DNA of 64,000 nucleotides, taken from assembly GCA_037833965.1 (NCBI GenBank), contig AP031352.1, positions 9,714,501 through 9,778,500 on the forward strand, read 5' to 3'. The notes under the pieces are model-generated. The model was not told the origin of the DNA and did no database searches. It saw only the letters and a list, made by a program, of their open reading frames with translations. How positions within the stretch are numbered: position 1 is the first letter of the stretch; each line of letters opens with the position of its first letter. The DNA is from Marchantia polymorpha subsp. ruderalis (Eukaryota; Streptophyta; Marchantiopsida; Marchantiales; Marchantiaceae). Both the position numbers and the translations under genes were made by a program. This document shows positions 26,504 to 39,473 of the stretch, piece by piece.

Positions 26504-28517
26504 CAGGAGTGCTCGTCTTCGCTCCACTCGTTTCCTTTTCACATTCTCCAACTTCAAGCTGCTGCCTCTCCAATCTTCTGTTCACTTCGTTACTGTAGAC
26601 GCTAGGTGCACGAAGAATGTCTGCTCTCTGAAATTTCTTGTCTTTGATTTGCAAACTTTAAGGAAGGGGGGCGGGGGTGTGGGTGGCGAAGGAGTACGTT
26701 CAGCCTGGGCCCTAGATGGAACCTTGTGGTCCACCACATCTCCTCTTAGGCATAATTGAAGTGTAGAAGTTGCAAAACCAACCACCTTCACTTGCATGCA
26801 TCTGTCAAATGATCGTGATCTATGTGAAAAGTTTGCACGAGTTAGTTAATACATGCAAGTGTAGGGACGTGATTTCTCCGAATCTACGCGTTCGTCAGAT
26901 AATGGAACTACGATTCTGCAAGAAGAACATAATCTCCACATTTGCAAGCGACAACAGTTTCTCAAAATTACTGCAGAATCTACAACAAGTCATTGCACAT
27001 TTAGAAATGGACTCACCTTCCTAAGAAAACTTCCTTAGATTTTAACGATACAGTAACCCCTCCGAAGCCAATGTTGCATAGCAAGCTATCTCAGGATTGG
27101 CAGGATTCTCTGGATTAGCACCTCATATAAGAGATCTCAAGCGGACTTCGGCACAGATATCTGCTTGTCCTCTTCAAGAGTATCAAATTCACCTTCAGGC
27201 GAACAAGTACAGGTGAACAGAAGGAAAGACAGCCAAGCAGGGGAAAAACTAGAATAAATTTAAGAACATGTGATCAACCACGAGCGCCTAGAACGCAAGG
27301 ACAACCACAGAGGCTCTGACTATGGCATCAATGGATCCGTTGTGACTGACAAGCAATAAAGAACTGAAATGACGCATTGTTAAAAGAAACAGTGCACTCA
27401 CTGTCAAAACAAAGTGCGCTATATTTCCTCCTATCCCATGAGAAAATCCTGGGAACCAATGAACGTCAAAAAAAGTACCAGACTGACAATCACTTCATTG
27501 TCATATAGTCACCTGCTTCGTGGGTCCTGAGGTGAATACGTTTCGGCAGTGAACCGTACGAAAATTTATAATAGCTTACACATGTGGCAGAGCTTCCACA
27601 TGCATGTACAAGTAATAGCGAGAAAAATCCAATTTCGAGCTGATATTAACCAAAAAAATTAAAAATGAACTATTAACGTAAGCAAAAAGTGACATGTTCG
27701 CATAAAACTGTACTGATGTTAGATGGAAGCCAGAATCTTCAAATCATCTGAGAGAATGTGCTCGCATCATCTTGCCCCCGGTAGCTCTAATATCTCATCA
27801 GCCCCCGTGAAGAATGCCTTGACAAGTGTACATCTCCAGTTTCAATTGAGAGTTCCCCTTGAGTGTCCATCGGGCTGACGAGGACCAGGTCTCGGACGTT
27901 GAAGCGCAGAACAGAATGAAAGAAGTGACTCAGAACTTTTCTGGTATGAGACTATGCAGCAAACATCATGCAGCAAGGAAGAGGTATAAGGAGAACAGTG
28001 GTAGTTAAGCTACAAAGCACTGGGCAATCAAAGAAATGAAGCATTTGTTTGGGTATTTGAAGCGTATCTACATTTTTCTCCTGCAGCTTTGGTTTGAAAT
28101 CAGACTCAAAGTTCGGCCGCCGAAGGAAAATACTCACCTTCGATGTCGGTTACAACAAGACAAGAATACCCTTCAATGACAAACATGTCGCACTCTTGAG
28201 AGTACGCTAGCACTGCAGCACCCAAAACATGAGTACAAATACTTTTCTAGAGGTCCAACCATCTTTTTAATCGATCTGATAATTCAAATTCCTGAAGGGG
28301 AAGCAGCATTGGACAACTTCCAACATCACAACGCTTTCAACATCAGTGACAAAATGGGAAAAGATTCCTTACTGTTTATTCGGAAATAATTTTGAATAAT
28401 GTCTGTTCAGTCTACTCTAACTCTAAAGTCAGGTTGGAACGTATCGAAACGTCATGTAGATCCAGCTGACTTACAATGATACATTCATGTGTAATTTTTA
28501 AAAAATGAGTGGTTGGA

Positions 28518-30359
28518 TTAAGGAAAGCCAGCTATAACCAAAAACCCAGCCAGCGCAAGCCACACTAAGTTCACGAGAAATAGAGACTGAGCTGCCCTAT
28601 TGCCATTCTCTCCAGGACCGCCACTTTTGAGATCGCAAAAGCCAGTATGGGCAACTTGAACATTTGCACACTTCGCTTCAGCTACACCACACCTGTACAT
28701 CAGCCAAAAAGTAGCTCAGATTGCTGTCACAGACGGACACTACATCAACTTATAAGCTACAAATAAGTATAAGCATATACAAGTTGAATTTAGGAAGTTG
28801 TACAATTTCCACTTACAATGGCTTTATCGGATTCATAGTAACCTACTATGAATTAGTTCACAAGTCATAGAGTTTCCACTTACAATGGCTTTATCGGATT
28901 CATAGTAACCTACTATGAATTAGTTCACAAGTTATAGTAAGTCACAAAACACAAATGCATGGAGAATCGAAAGATCCAAGCAATGTACACAAGATCTCAT
29001 AAAAGAACAACGAGGTTTCTTCCTATATGCATCAAATAACAAGTCTTCGGTACAGCGATCCTGCCGGAGCCCGACAAAAAGCTCGGAAAATATGCTTCAT
29101 GATTGCCCTCTTTTGTAATACTTTAAAGCAATACGTATGAAACTTGACAGTAGTTTATACAAGGCATAACATAACACGCATAAAAGGATTAATGTTTCAA
29201 AGAGGTAGGTTAGATATTCTTCAATGTAAGTAGGTCAAGTAAAAGTAAACTGGTGTTTCACAGCAAAACTAGCCAGCGGACGTTATGTGTGCACCTCCCA
29301 TTTAATGCATGCAGAGTAACCAGCACAGTGACTGGTGCTAACTCTGGTAATACTTCATATTCATGCTTAGGTCATGAACTTCCAGGTTTTACCTAGCAAC
29401 TGATTGATACTATCCGGTTTAGTTGTTACACAACGACTCAACTGCTTTAGGTAAATCAGACATTCACCATTCACCGGACGTTTGACTGTATTCGGTATCA
29501 TAATGTAGGTAACGATTGTCCTTCAAAACGTAATCAGCTTATCAACGAACATAGATTCAAATCATAAAAGGGCAGACACTCACCAGTACGTGATTCCGTC
29601 GTCTCCACAAACTGGATCAGCTCTAAAGCACTTCACGTTACATGCTGGCTTTTTTGCTTGCAAGCAAGCACCTGCAAGAGATAACAAGATGTCGGCACCA
29701 TGACAATACTAGAGTGGACTGAAAAACATGTGAAGTTGACGAATGCAATGACATGAGAACAGATCACACGAGGGAATAGGACAGGAAGCTGGTACAAAAG
29801 ACCACACTTACCGTCTTCAACAATTCTTACTCCAGCAGCTATAGCATGACAGGAACTTTCAAATCTTACACCATTTTCGCCGCAAACCTGAATAAGACGG
29901 GAGTTCATCATTAGTTTCAAGCAACGCTCATGCTGTCAATCATCAAAAGCAGAAGTACCCCGGTTATGGGAGTATGCTATGAGGGAAACAGGAGAGTCGA
30001 AAGGAACGACGCGCAGTCATGTCACAAACGGCAAGAGAATTGAGCAAATTACGACATGTTAGGTTATGATTTAGCTGCAATAATCCATGAATCTCACGCC
30101 AAAGGTTGTGGCGATGGAACCACAATTCAAATCTGAAGCAGGCAACAAAATTCTCATTCATTCATATTCTCTCTAACCCTAAGAACAACAAATTCAAACT
30201 CACCGGAGTCACAGAATCGCATTTCGTTTCTGAAACAGGTAGCTCCCATAGATGAACAGATTCCTCCGATGAATCCAAATGGGTAGCAGAAGTAACTCTT
30301 GTAAACAACAAGCAGACAAAAACTAGGACTGACAACCACTTGCAGCAAGGATCTGCCAT
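28518..30359 (-). CDS. Kazal-type serine protease inhibitor family protein, four exons
   Basis: The exons are 30204-30359, 29812-29887, 29584-29671 and 28518-28692. All introns are GT-AG (GTGAGT, GTAAGT and GTGAGT donors; CAG acceptors), and the phases join into 164 residues. The start ATG (GGGATGGCA) has purine at -3 and G at +4. Residues 1-25 are a signal peptide (SVLVFVCLLFTRVTSA). A first Kazal-like unit has Cys at 47, 54, 65 and 80 around TPVCGENGVRFESSCHA. The second, with Cys at 88, 92, 99, 108, 115 and 126, contains ADPVCGDDGITYWCG. Residues ~143-163 are a hydrophobic tail (SLFLVNLVWLALAGFLVI), which suggests a membrane or GPI anchor. Two Kazal units plus a C-terminal anchor match the plant KPI family (Arabidopsis KPI-1/KPI-2 type). 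In general, Kazal domains block serine proteases through a reactive loop. Target and tissue are unknown. No lesion is seen. Confidence 0.88.
28806..28939. repeat. 67-bp tandem duplication inside intron 3 of the Kazal gene
   Basis: Copies at 28806-28872 and 28873-28939 differ at very few positions. Each contains a short palindrome, TTCATAGTA-ACC-TACTATGAA. The duplication lies in the 891-base third intron and is probably recent. Confidence 0.9.
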
Positions 30360-31000
30360 CCCATATCTCGCCAGCTGGTCCCCAAGACAATGTCTTCCAA
30401 GTCTCACAAAGCAATCAGTTCGATCTGCTCTCGATCAAATCCGTGTGCTCACGAGGCCCAATCCTAAGCCAAACAAATCCTCGGCCTGCTTCACCTTCTC
30501 GTGCGTTTCAGCAGACACCCCGCTGAACTCCGTGAAAAACTCCAAAAATTACTTGTTCTGAAAATCTAACGACATCATGAGTTCCAAATTCCAGATCGAA
30601 ACGGTGATTCCTTCGACAGTCCAGCAGTTCGGCAATCAGACAGCAACCCGTCACTCGTTCTGTAATCAAGCGCCGAAGAGAAATGGAAAATGTGCCTTCT
30701 CTCCGTGCCAGTCAAACGGAGCCAGCCGGCCAGAGAGAATGGCAACTCCGAACGGCAACAGCTTCAGCGGACGAACGTGGCTTTCACGCGTTTTCCGTGT
30801 TTGAAATTGCATTTCCGCCTTCATTTTCTCATTCGTGATGCCGTTATCATGACCGGGAATAAACCCGACGCTTTATTTAATTCATTGGCTGCTGAAGAAA
30901 AAGACCAACGTTGCTGAATAACCAGTTTCTAGTATTTGCAAAATAACTAATAAGTATGGAAATACATTACCTGTGTATTGTTATATATTCTATTAGTAAT
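30360..31000. other. Upstream region of the Kazal gene
   Basis: This holds the probable promoter and leader of the minus-strand Kazal gene. Short plus-strand frames (30340-30561, 30577-30804) have no recognised product. No core promoter motif can be called with confidence. Confidence 0.35.
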
Positions 31001-34000
31001 GTGAAGTAAGCCTATTTCGTTCAATGTTCCATAAATGATTGTGATTTATCTTGAACCAGGACATTGTTAAAAGTAAATGTTATTCTAGATAATAATTGTA
31101 AAATCAGCAACCAAAGTTCTCAATTGTGTCATAAGAAATATGTACTCATATTGACTTTATTCGGAGTACCCGAAATTCTCATTTACTTTTCACCCGTGTG
31201 TCATTTGAAATTATGTTTAATCTTTTTTTGTGAATGTACCTTGTGTGTCTAGGACATGAGAGTTTTACTTCTAACTAGTTAGTAGGTTTAAATATATGAT
31301 TTGCCAACTGTGTCTGGTACAAAAATATTCATTCGATTCTGTCGAAACACAGTATCTTGGCAATGTGATATGCATTATAAGACTTTGATGTAATGAATGA
31401 ATATATATAATGAATATATATATAGTATTAGATCTTAAACACACCCTCTACATATATGGAAAAAAGTTGTCATGAACATGATTTCTGATGAGCAGTTTTC
31501 AAATGATGTAGAACATTGAAAACTGTTATGATTCGAGAATTGCGTTTATATATCTTATAAAACTTTACTTGGTGTCATAGAGCTGAATTTTACCTTCAAC
31601 AAACCAAAAATTCGAAGTGAACCAAAAATCTATTATTTGTCAAAAAAGTTTATCAATCATCATGGCTTTAAAATTACAAAATGAGAGCAATAATCAAATT
31701 TAAAAGGGAAATTTTCATCAAGGCAAACCAAACAGATGCAATTGAGTAACAAATAGAAAAGGCTTTCTGGTGCAGAGGTCAATTTTGTTAAGTTTTCTTT
31801 TAACATAATCCAAGAAATTTTAAGTCAATTTGATGAATATTATATTTGTACGATATCTTTGCAGAAGCAGTAGTATTCAAATTTCCATTTTTTTTTATAG
31901 ATTCATCTTTTATATATATTAATTTTATGTATGATTTTATATAAAATCTAATATCAAACTTTATTAATGAAAAAAAATCTGAATCTTAAGCATGACATTC
32001 AATCATATTAATGTGAATTTAAATCACACTTTATGAGAGTTCTAGAAAATCAAAAATTAACAGAAAGTCAAAGAGTCTCAATGTGAATATTGTGGAGTAA
32101 AATTATATTGTGAATTAATATTCATGACATCCAGCAATTTATTTGAAAAAAAACTGTATGTTTCCTAATGATATACTTGTAAGTCAAATACTCTAATTCG
32201 TTTTTTCTATGTATTTTATCATTTGATTAAGTCTCAACAAGAAGGTATATATAACGTCATTTTTCTTCAAAATGAATGTTCATATTTCAAATACCACATG
32301 TAAATATTTTTATTATAAGCATATTTTCTAAACTTTTTCATTTAATCTCATCATTATAACATGCATGAGATTGCAAAAAATAATTTCAAAATTGAGTTTT
32401 CATATAATAACGTGAGTTGTGAAACTTTTAGATGTTGATTTTCTTATATTTTTTGTTAAACAGTAACATTGATCTCATACGCCATGTAAATTCAAACTAA
32501 TGAGCTATATAGATTTATCTTGTATTTGAAAAAATGCATGTCAAGTGTATACATCTTTGAAGAATGCATAGATTTTCAAGCAGGTAGCAAGTGGATTGTA
32601 GCTATAAGTCTTAACTTACAATCAGATATATAATGTGAAGCAAATGAAACATTGAAATATGTAATCACTGGGCAAAAAATAGTTCGATCTTTATTATGAA
32701 TAAAAGTATAGAGATCATATTTTGTGTACACAAATTGATCAATTTTATTTTATTTTTATTATTTTGCTAACTTGACAAATATCATTTTTAGAAAAATTGA
32801 TAAAAATAATTTTCATATTTGTTAGATTTTGAGTCAAAATTTTTTGGTGGATATATAGATTGAAAATCTATTTTATTAGTTTGTTCATATGCACAGATAG
32901 ATAGAAAATTCAAAGTTGAATGTATTTAGTCATTATGATATTTTAATTATAAACGTGTGATAACAAACGTCATTATGCATGTGAAGTGAGATATATGATG
33001 GATTATTGAAGGAATTTTTTGCTTCAATTATGCCATATATAAATTAACTTTTTTACATTATATCACATAGTTTATGATGTATGATATACTAAACATGATG
33101 TATCATCATCTCTTTTTTTCATTAATTTTTTCTTCCATCGAATATAAAGATTCAAGTGAAATGAATGCTCAAAGATGATTATTACATCATACAAGATATG
33201 CATGTGAGTAGCTTATCACATAGATATTTAAAGGTTCAAGTATATTGTTTTGGCTATACTAATTATTAAGGTTTTTTGATTAACATCAAAGTCAGATTTT
33301 CTTTAGTATCTATTTGAGACTTGATTATTTTGTTCACATAGGTTTTATATCTAATTTTAAGTATTTCATGAGAATATTTGATGTAATTTAAAGATAATTG
33401 GAGAATTGAACTTTACTTTCACGTAAAAATTAGCTTTTTTTTTTATCTGCATAACAATCTATATGTTATATTAGATTTAAGATGTTAAGTATATATACAT
33501 ATATATAACTTGAAAATTTAAAATTTTGTGCAAGGTATTGTATCCCATCATTTATATTGGTCATAGAACAAAAGTTAAAAAATTGATTGTTTGTAATTAA
33601 GGTTGTGTGTTTGATTTTAGAGCTTAATAAACACTTTTGAGTGATGCATAACTCCTACTTACTTTGTATTTGGCTATTTTATTTAAATTTTTTTTTTTTG
33701 AAACTTACAAATTGTTTTATCCATAGATGAATAATCTTGAGTTTTGGCCACTTTAGTGATTATATTTTTTATAACATCAATTTAAATACTGAAGATATTT
33801 TCTAAATTATTTTTTTGGGTGAATTTTTGCTTTTTTCTTCATTTGTTAAATGTGTTTTATGTTTCTTGGAGTATGATAGATTGAAAAAAAAAGTAGAAGA
33901 ACTATGATCACATATATATAGATTTTTTTTAATATGAATAACGTGATTTTCAAACTATATTTACAGATTTGGCTTACAGATTAAATTAATTATAATGAAT

Positions 34001-37000
34001 GATACATTCTGAAATTATATACTCATCATTTGATAGTCTTAATTAAATGTAAGTGCAAAGGTTCACATGAATCTGAAATGATAGATTAATTAATGAAAAT
34101 TTATGTGATTGTACTCAGAAATACTAATAAATATTGTATCTTTGATTCTTTGTGCATGTAAATAATTTTGGCATATACAATTTAAATATGCAATGATAAA
34201 ATACATGCTCAATTTAGGAGCCAAAATTCAATTTTCCATGTAGCCTTGCAATTCATGGTGTTAAAATATAGATAATTATCTTCTCATCTTAAATTTACAA
34301 TACGTTCATTTAGATCTTTAGAAATATAAATTTTTTTCATATTTTATATGTTATTTTTAATTTTCCTTGTTGAGCATTATAAATTTGTATTCTAATAATG
34401 TTTGAAAAAAATTTATAGGATGATCATGTATAACATGGATGAGATTATTAAAATATATGATGTTGAGTGTGTGAAAGTTTAAAGTATATTTATGTGAAAT
34501 TATGATATCATAATAATAAACGAGATGAGATACATAACACTATTTTGCTATAGTAACATAGTGTGCATTGTTTTCAATCTTTTCATCTATGATGGTAGAT
34601 AAATATATAGTTGAGATGTATGCAAAGGATGAAGATAAAATATTCAATTTTTGCATTGATTATAATTTTTTTTTAAAACTTTGATAAAATCTAATATAAT
34701 AAATAATTGTTCAGTGATCTAGATATGTGTACTACAGCTTGATAAATCAATATTATCTTTATATCATTTTTAATAACCAAAATATTCCATGATACTTTTA
34801 CTATCAATGCATGTTATCAATCCTATTACTAAAATGTTATCTTTGGATTGATTTATATATTGAGTTATTAAATTTCAAATCATTTAGTATTCTGATCATA
34901 CTCTTCTATCTAGATTTTTTTATAGTTTTGTTCTAAAAAGCATATTTGTGAAACTTAAAAATTCTTCTTGATATAATATCCAGTCAATTAAGATGAAATC
35001 AAAAATTTATTTTATAGATGATAATTTTAATTATTTTTTTAGTCAAAACTAAAATAAATATTACTCAAGATGAATTTATAATTACTTTAGATGAATTATC
35101 TGTAGTCGTCACGCAAGCAACACTCTGTGTGTTTAGTAAGTAGAAGATAAGTATGTTAGTTGACATTGACAAGTCAACAATTCAAGTACTTGTTAGGTTA
35201 AGATTGAAAGTATCAGTCAATGTGTTAGTTGATAACAACACATCAACAATCTATGTGTTTCTTAGGATTATCCGCCATGTTATCAATTCATTAGGATTGA
35301 AATGATGATGAGGATGATATTTTATATATTATTAACAACATCTATATAAAGTAAAGAATAATCATTTTAATCTTCAAAGTTATGTTTCAACTTCAAATAA
35401 GCTATTTACTTGATACTTAATGTTACAATGTTTACAAAGCTATCTTGTTCTTTCCTTAAGTGTGAATTATCTCTCATGAAATAAAAAATGTCAAAAACAA
35501 TATTTAATTTTTGAAAGTGTATAGATACTGGAAGAAACTATTGATGTGCATGTAAAAAGAGAGAAAAATGAATTCTTGTGATTTGCAAATTTTGATATGC
35601 TTAGGAGTATATGTTTAATATCACAATGATCAATCTCTAATCTCTTTGATATTCACATTCGTTTTATGAAGAAATATAATTTTTGAATGTACATTGTGGC
35701 ATCATTTATAACTACAGTGATGAAGTCAAGAGTGCATTTGATATTATCAATTGTTAGTTACAGACTATATGAGATTGTATTATCAATATACTATATTGGA
35801 TGTTTGATGAATTTGAAACGTGAATCAGCCGCCTCAGTTTGATTTGATACATATGCAAATATTAGTCCAATATATTTACAAAAGAGAGTATGAAAAGATT
35901 TTCTTGCGAGAAAATATGATGAAGAATATTATAGAATTATTATGTAATCATCTTCACCTTTTGTGACTCCTTTGGTTTAAGATTGGATAGTCATCATACT
36001 CACTTTGTATTAAAATGAGTGAGAGGAAGCATGGATACATTGTTGGACATAAGTGAGATCCTAGATGCTATCATGATTGAGATAAAAAAGTCAAGTTAAA
36101 CAATAGTAGAGAAACATGCAAAACAATAAATCATGAAAGATAATTTTTTTGCATTACAAAGTAAGAAAGTTGAGAGAGAGCAAATTAGAGAGATAAAAGT
36201 TGAAATTTCATTATCATATACTCACATGCTTGGCTCGGTAGACATCCGCTTTGACTTTTTTTGCCAAACTAGGTATTTACGAGTTGAAATAGCTCAGCGA
36301 AGCTAAGCTTTTGAGTTTGAAAAATCCGAATGAGACTTCTTTTGCTTTACAATAGTAAGTTTAATAATAATCAAATCATGTTGACACTGCAAATATGAAA
36401 CAAATTTAAAAAAATGAAGATGAGTCCAATCTTTCCTTTGAGTAGTAAAATTTTGTAAGATGGAAGCTTACAAGATACGTGGAACAATAGTATTTTTAGA
36501 AAATTGAATCATGAGCATGAATATGCATTTTTTCCATTTTCATGTTATTTATTTTATGACAAAATTGTTCATGAAATTTTATATCATGAGAAGTCATTCA
36601 CATAGTACACTACATCGGAACAACTGTTGTCAAAACAAATGATGTGTTCTTGTTTCCTAGTGTTACGATAATGAAATAACATGTAGAAAATATATTTTCA
36701 ATTATTATTCATTAAATGAAAAATATGTTACAATCACAATCAATTGCATTGTATACTTCACTTTGTCTTCTACATAATCTACTTGAAGACATTTTTTTCA
36801 AAGATTAATAAATCTTTTTAATTCTTCTTTCTCATTCTAATGACATCTAACAATCGATTCCAAGTAACTTCTTTCTTTCTCTTGCCCCAAGCGTCCTTAT
36901 CATTTTATTTGGTTATACTGCTTGATGCTCCATCTCTAAGGAAGTTTCAAGAATTTTCATTAAAGCCATCCGACTGGATGACTTTTCCTCATGACTTTTC

Positions 37001-37700
37001 CGCAGTCGATCGGCGTTCTTCATAAGAACATCGTTTGGATCTCATTGTTATGCACATTGTTTGGTTGGAAGTACTCATAAGTTAGTTGATAAAAATTGGT
37101 TTTCTTGCGTCTTTTTTCTCTAGTCGTCTATTCAAATCCTTGCTCTTCTTGTTGGCTTTTCTTTTTTTATGGCTTCAGCTTGCAAAAGTAGTTTCCGCGG
37201 AGAAGCTCATAGGTGCCAAATGCGCAAAGCTTGCCTTGAAGTTACACTATCAGACCCTAAAGCATGCTTTCAACAATTAATCCATGAGTGATTTTGGAGC
37301 CAATATCAAGATGCTTTTGCTTTGCTGTTAATTGTGACAATAGAGATCAGTTGATGGAAACATGAAAGGAACTTGGAGCAATTTTCATAAAAGATGCTCA
37401 TTTGTATTGTAACATCAACTTTCTTTCTCTTCATTCTTATTCACAATAATGTTACATGATGCAACAGTGACTATTTTTTACTTTCAAGATGGGAATACCC
37501 ATAGTTTTAAATTCTAACCTACACATGGTTTTTTTTGTTGACTCTTTTTTTTGTTGCCACAAGCTACATCTATAATCCTGAGTAAAATATTCTTTGATAA
37601 CATCACTTCAATGTCAACCTAGTAAGCAGTAATCACATAGAAGCCCTTGAGATTCCAATTCAATCAACAATTTAATGTAGAAGAGAAGGCAATGCCCAAT
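31001..37700. other. Large AT-rich repeat-like block
   Basis: Nearly 7 kb of strongly AT-rich DNA has no open frame above about 60 codons until 36.8 kb. It contains one LTR copy (35105-35690). The rest is probably decayed retroelement sequence, by likeness of composition to the 54-57 kb Gypsy remnant. Two short plus frames at 36840-37280 have no recognised domain. Confidence 0.5.
35105..35690 (+). repeat. Isolated LTR of the same family as the LTR near 57.3 kb
   Basis: The sequence aligns in order, in the same orientation, with 57285-57850. Shared landmarks include GTCA-GCAAGCAA, TGTGTTAGTTGA, AACAACACATCAACAATCT, GATGATGAGGA and GCAAATTTTGATAT. Internally it carries a diverged tandem repeat of the TGTTAGTTGA...GTCAACAAT block. 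No recognisable pol sequence adjoins it, so it may be a solo LTR. The ends are approximate. Confidence 0.6.
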
Positions 37701-37745
37701 TTACTTAAAAATAATCATAGCATGCAAAAGAGTTCCATAATTTAC

Positions 37746-37974
37746 CTCAGTCGCGTAAACGGCAACTCGTACTCATTCGAGAGCGCGTAAACCATCGTCT
37801 CGAATAGCTCACTGCCAGAATCGCGCAAGATCACATCATCGCAGATGATGTAGTCTATGAAGGCATTCTCATAGTTCCGTAGTGCAGGTTCCGAGATAAC
37901 GAATTTGCCAATCGTGGATTGCGTTAAACACTTGACGAGGAGTTTGGAAGAAGAAACTTCACGGACGGATTTAG
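37746..37974 (-). pseudogene. Possible hAT-like transposase exon
   Basis: Between an acceptor (TTTGTGCAG) and a donor (GAG then GTAAAT), the minus strand is open and reads KLLVKCLTQSTIGKFVISE, then NAFIDYIICDDVILRDSG, then LFETMVYALSNEYELP. The spacing of the Asp-containing segment and the 'L-x-x-x-Y-x-x-P' end resembles the N-terminal region of hAT transposases. There the pattern is a hydrophobic helix, 'F..m...L...y..P.r', before the RNase-H-like core. No core domain follows. It may be a remnant or a domesticated fragment. This is inferred from pattern only. Confidence 0.35.
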
Positions 37975-38199
37975 CTGCACAAACTTATACATAGCCCCTA
38001 TATAGTGCCTTTCATAGACCCAGGCAGGTGTCATCCTGCAGTGAGCCGTGACGGAAGTTCTTCTTTTCGCTGCGACTCTACTCTTTTGGACCAAAGATGG
38101 AAGAATGTGCGGGCAGGCTAACGGGGCAGGTTTTTGATTGGCACTCAGTTTTCCGGCGGATCGATCTAGCAATGGATTAGAAGAACATCTGGACATCCA

Positions 38200-39465
38200 T
38201 CCGCACTCAAATATGAGGGAATCCCTATTCTCACAACCTGGTCGACGTCATACTGACGACCATAGTTCCTCACAGCAGAACTGTTCAACCGATGCTTGAA
38301 ACTGTGTCGGCCACCTTGAAAATGTTTCCCAACAGCTTAATCAAAGTATGAATTTATCCAGCATCCATGTATAACTCTCGCTCTTCGCGCAAAAGCTCAG
38401 TTTGATCCAAATTATAATAAATGATTCATAAATATTTATTTCATATTGGACCATCACTTGAGTCCATACTAACTGTATGCTAAAGCGTTTATAAGTTTTT
38501 GAACAGGTACCAGCTTTGGGGAGGCCTTGTGCCACATACAAAGTAGATTCCAAGGTCAAGGGTAGCTCATGGAGTTTTCAATTGTGTCGTTACGAGTCGA
38601 GGTCACGATGTGAGATAGACTAGAAATCAATTGTTAGTCTACTTGACGACAAGAATCAGTTTTTGTGGCATGACAAAGACAAATTCTTTTTGTCTCATTG
38701 TAAAATAAAATCAACAGCAGATTATGACAACCTCCACTATGTTGCTTATAGTCAAAGTTTGCAGACGCTATACAACAAAGAATTAGATGTGTTTATCCTC
38801 ATCTCTTCAGGGAGCTCGTTCAACGAAGCAATTGTACTCATGTTCATTATGATGATGATGATAAGTGCAGAACTGAGATCCTGCTCATGACAACTTTAAC
38901 CTGCTAATATCAATCATCGTCTGCTAAGGTTGTTCATTCACCACGAGGAAATGTGACTGCATCGCCTATATTTACATCATTTGTGAAGTCACTAAGCGCA
39001 CTTCCTGTGGTTTTTTTAGAAACCTGAATGTGATAGTTCTGACATTAGCTTGTGCAATGGATGGAGTCTGCTGCAGAGAAATCCCATTTTCACACAATCG
39101 GACTCTGCTGAGTTTATTCTAGAGAATGTGGCTACAAGATACATTTATAGCAGAGCCGAGTCGAACCATCGTCAAGTCCATGTCACATTTCCATCTAAGA
39201 AAGAAGAAATTACACGAACTTACATCAGCTGTCTTTAGTTGACCTTACCTTAAAGAACTGATAATTCGTTGTCTCTATCGGCAATTGCCCTACGAATGTA
39301 AAAGCAAGGTATAGAACATGTTCTTGTTTTCTACTTTCGTCGTGTGACACTGGGAATATCCATATTTTCAGGTGTGTGTATGTGAAATAACGCAATAACT
39401 GCGTTCTGAATTACATGCACCAAGTTAGAAGAATCTGAACTTGGATTGAGAATTCCATTCTTCAG
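38200..39465. other. Intergenic region left of the hAT element
   Basis: No gene is recognised. Its one notable feature is 38844-38887, which is nearly identical to 41775-41818 on the other side of the hAT insertion. Confidence 0.4.
38844..38887 (+). repeat. 44-bp direct repeat, copy 1
   Basis: This matches 41775-41818 with two differences. It contains GATGATGATGATAAGTG and AGAACTGAGATCCTGCTCA. Copy 2 borders the right target-site duplication of the hAT element and is the end of the Mutator-like remnant. Confidence 0.85.
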
Positions 39466-39473
39466 CACGTAGG
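39466..39473. repeat. Left 8-bp target site duplication of the hAT element
   Basis: CACGTAGG here is repeated exactly at 41765-41772. Eight-base target duplication is the hAT hallmark. Confidence 0.92.

Larger units (their letters stand above)
23901..28517. other. Intergenic region, one candidate exon
   Basis: Composition returns to intermediate. Apart from the exon-like stretch at 26096-26325 (minus) and a hairpin at 26476-26503, I see nothing that can be assigned. A GGGGGGCGGGGGTGTGGGTGG tract lies at about 26664-26687. Confidence 0.4.

Noticed and set aside
28806-28939. CRISPR-like direct repeats
   Set aside because: There are only two adjacent 67-bp copies without spacers, inside a plant intron. 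This is a simple tandem duplication.
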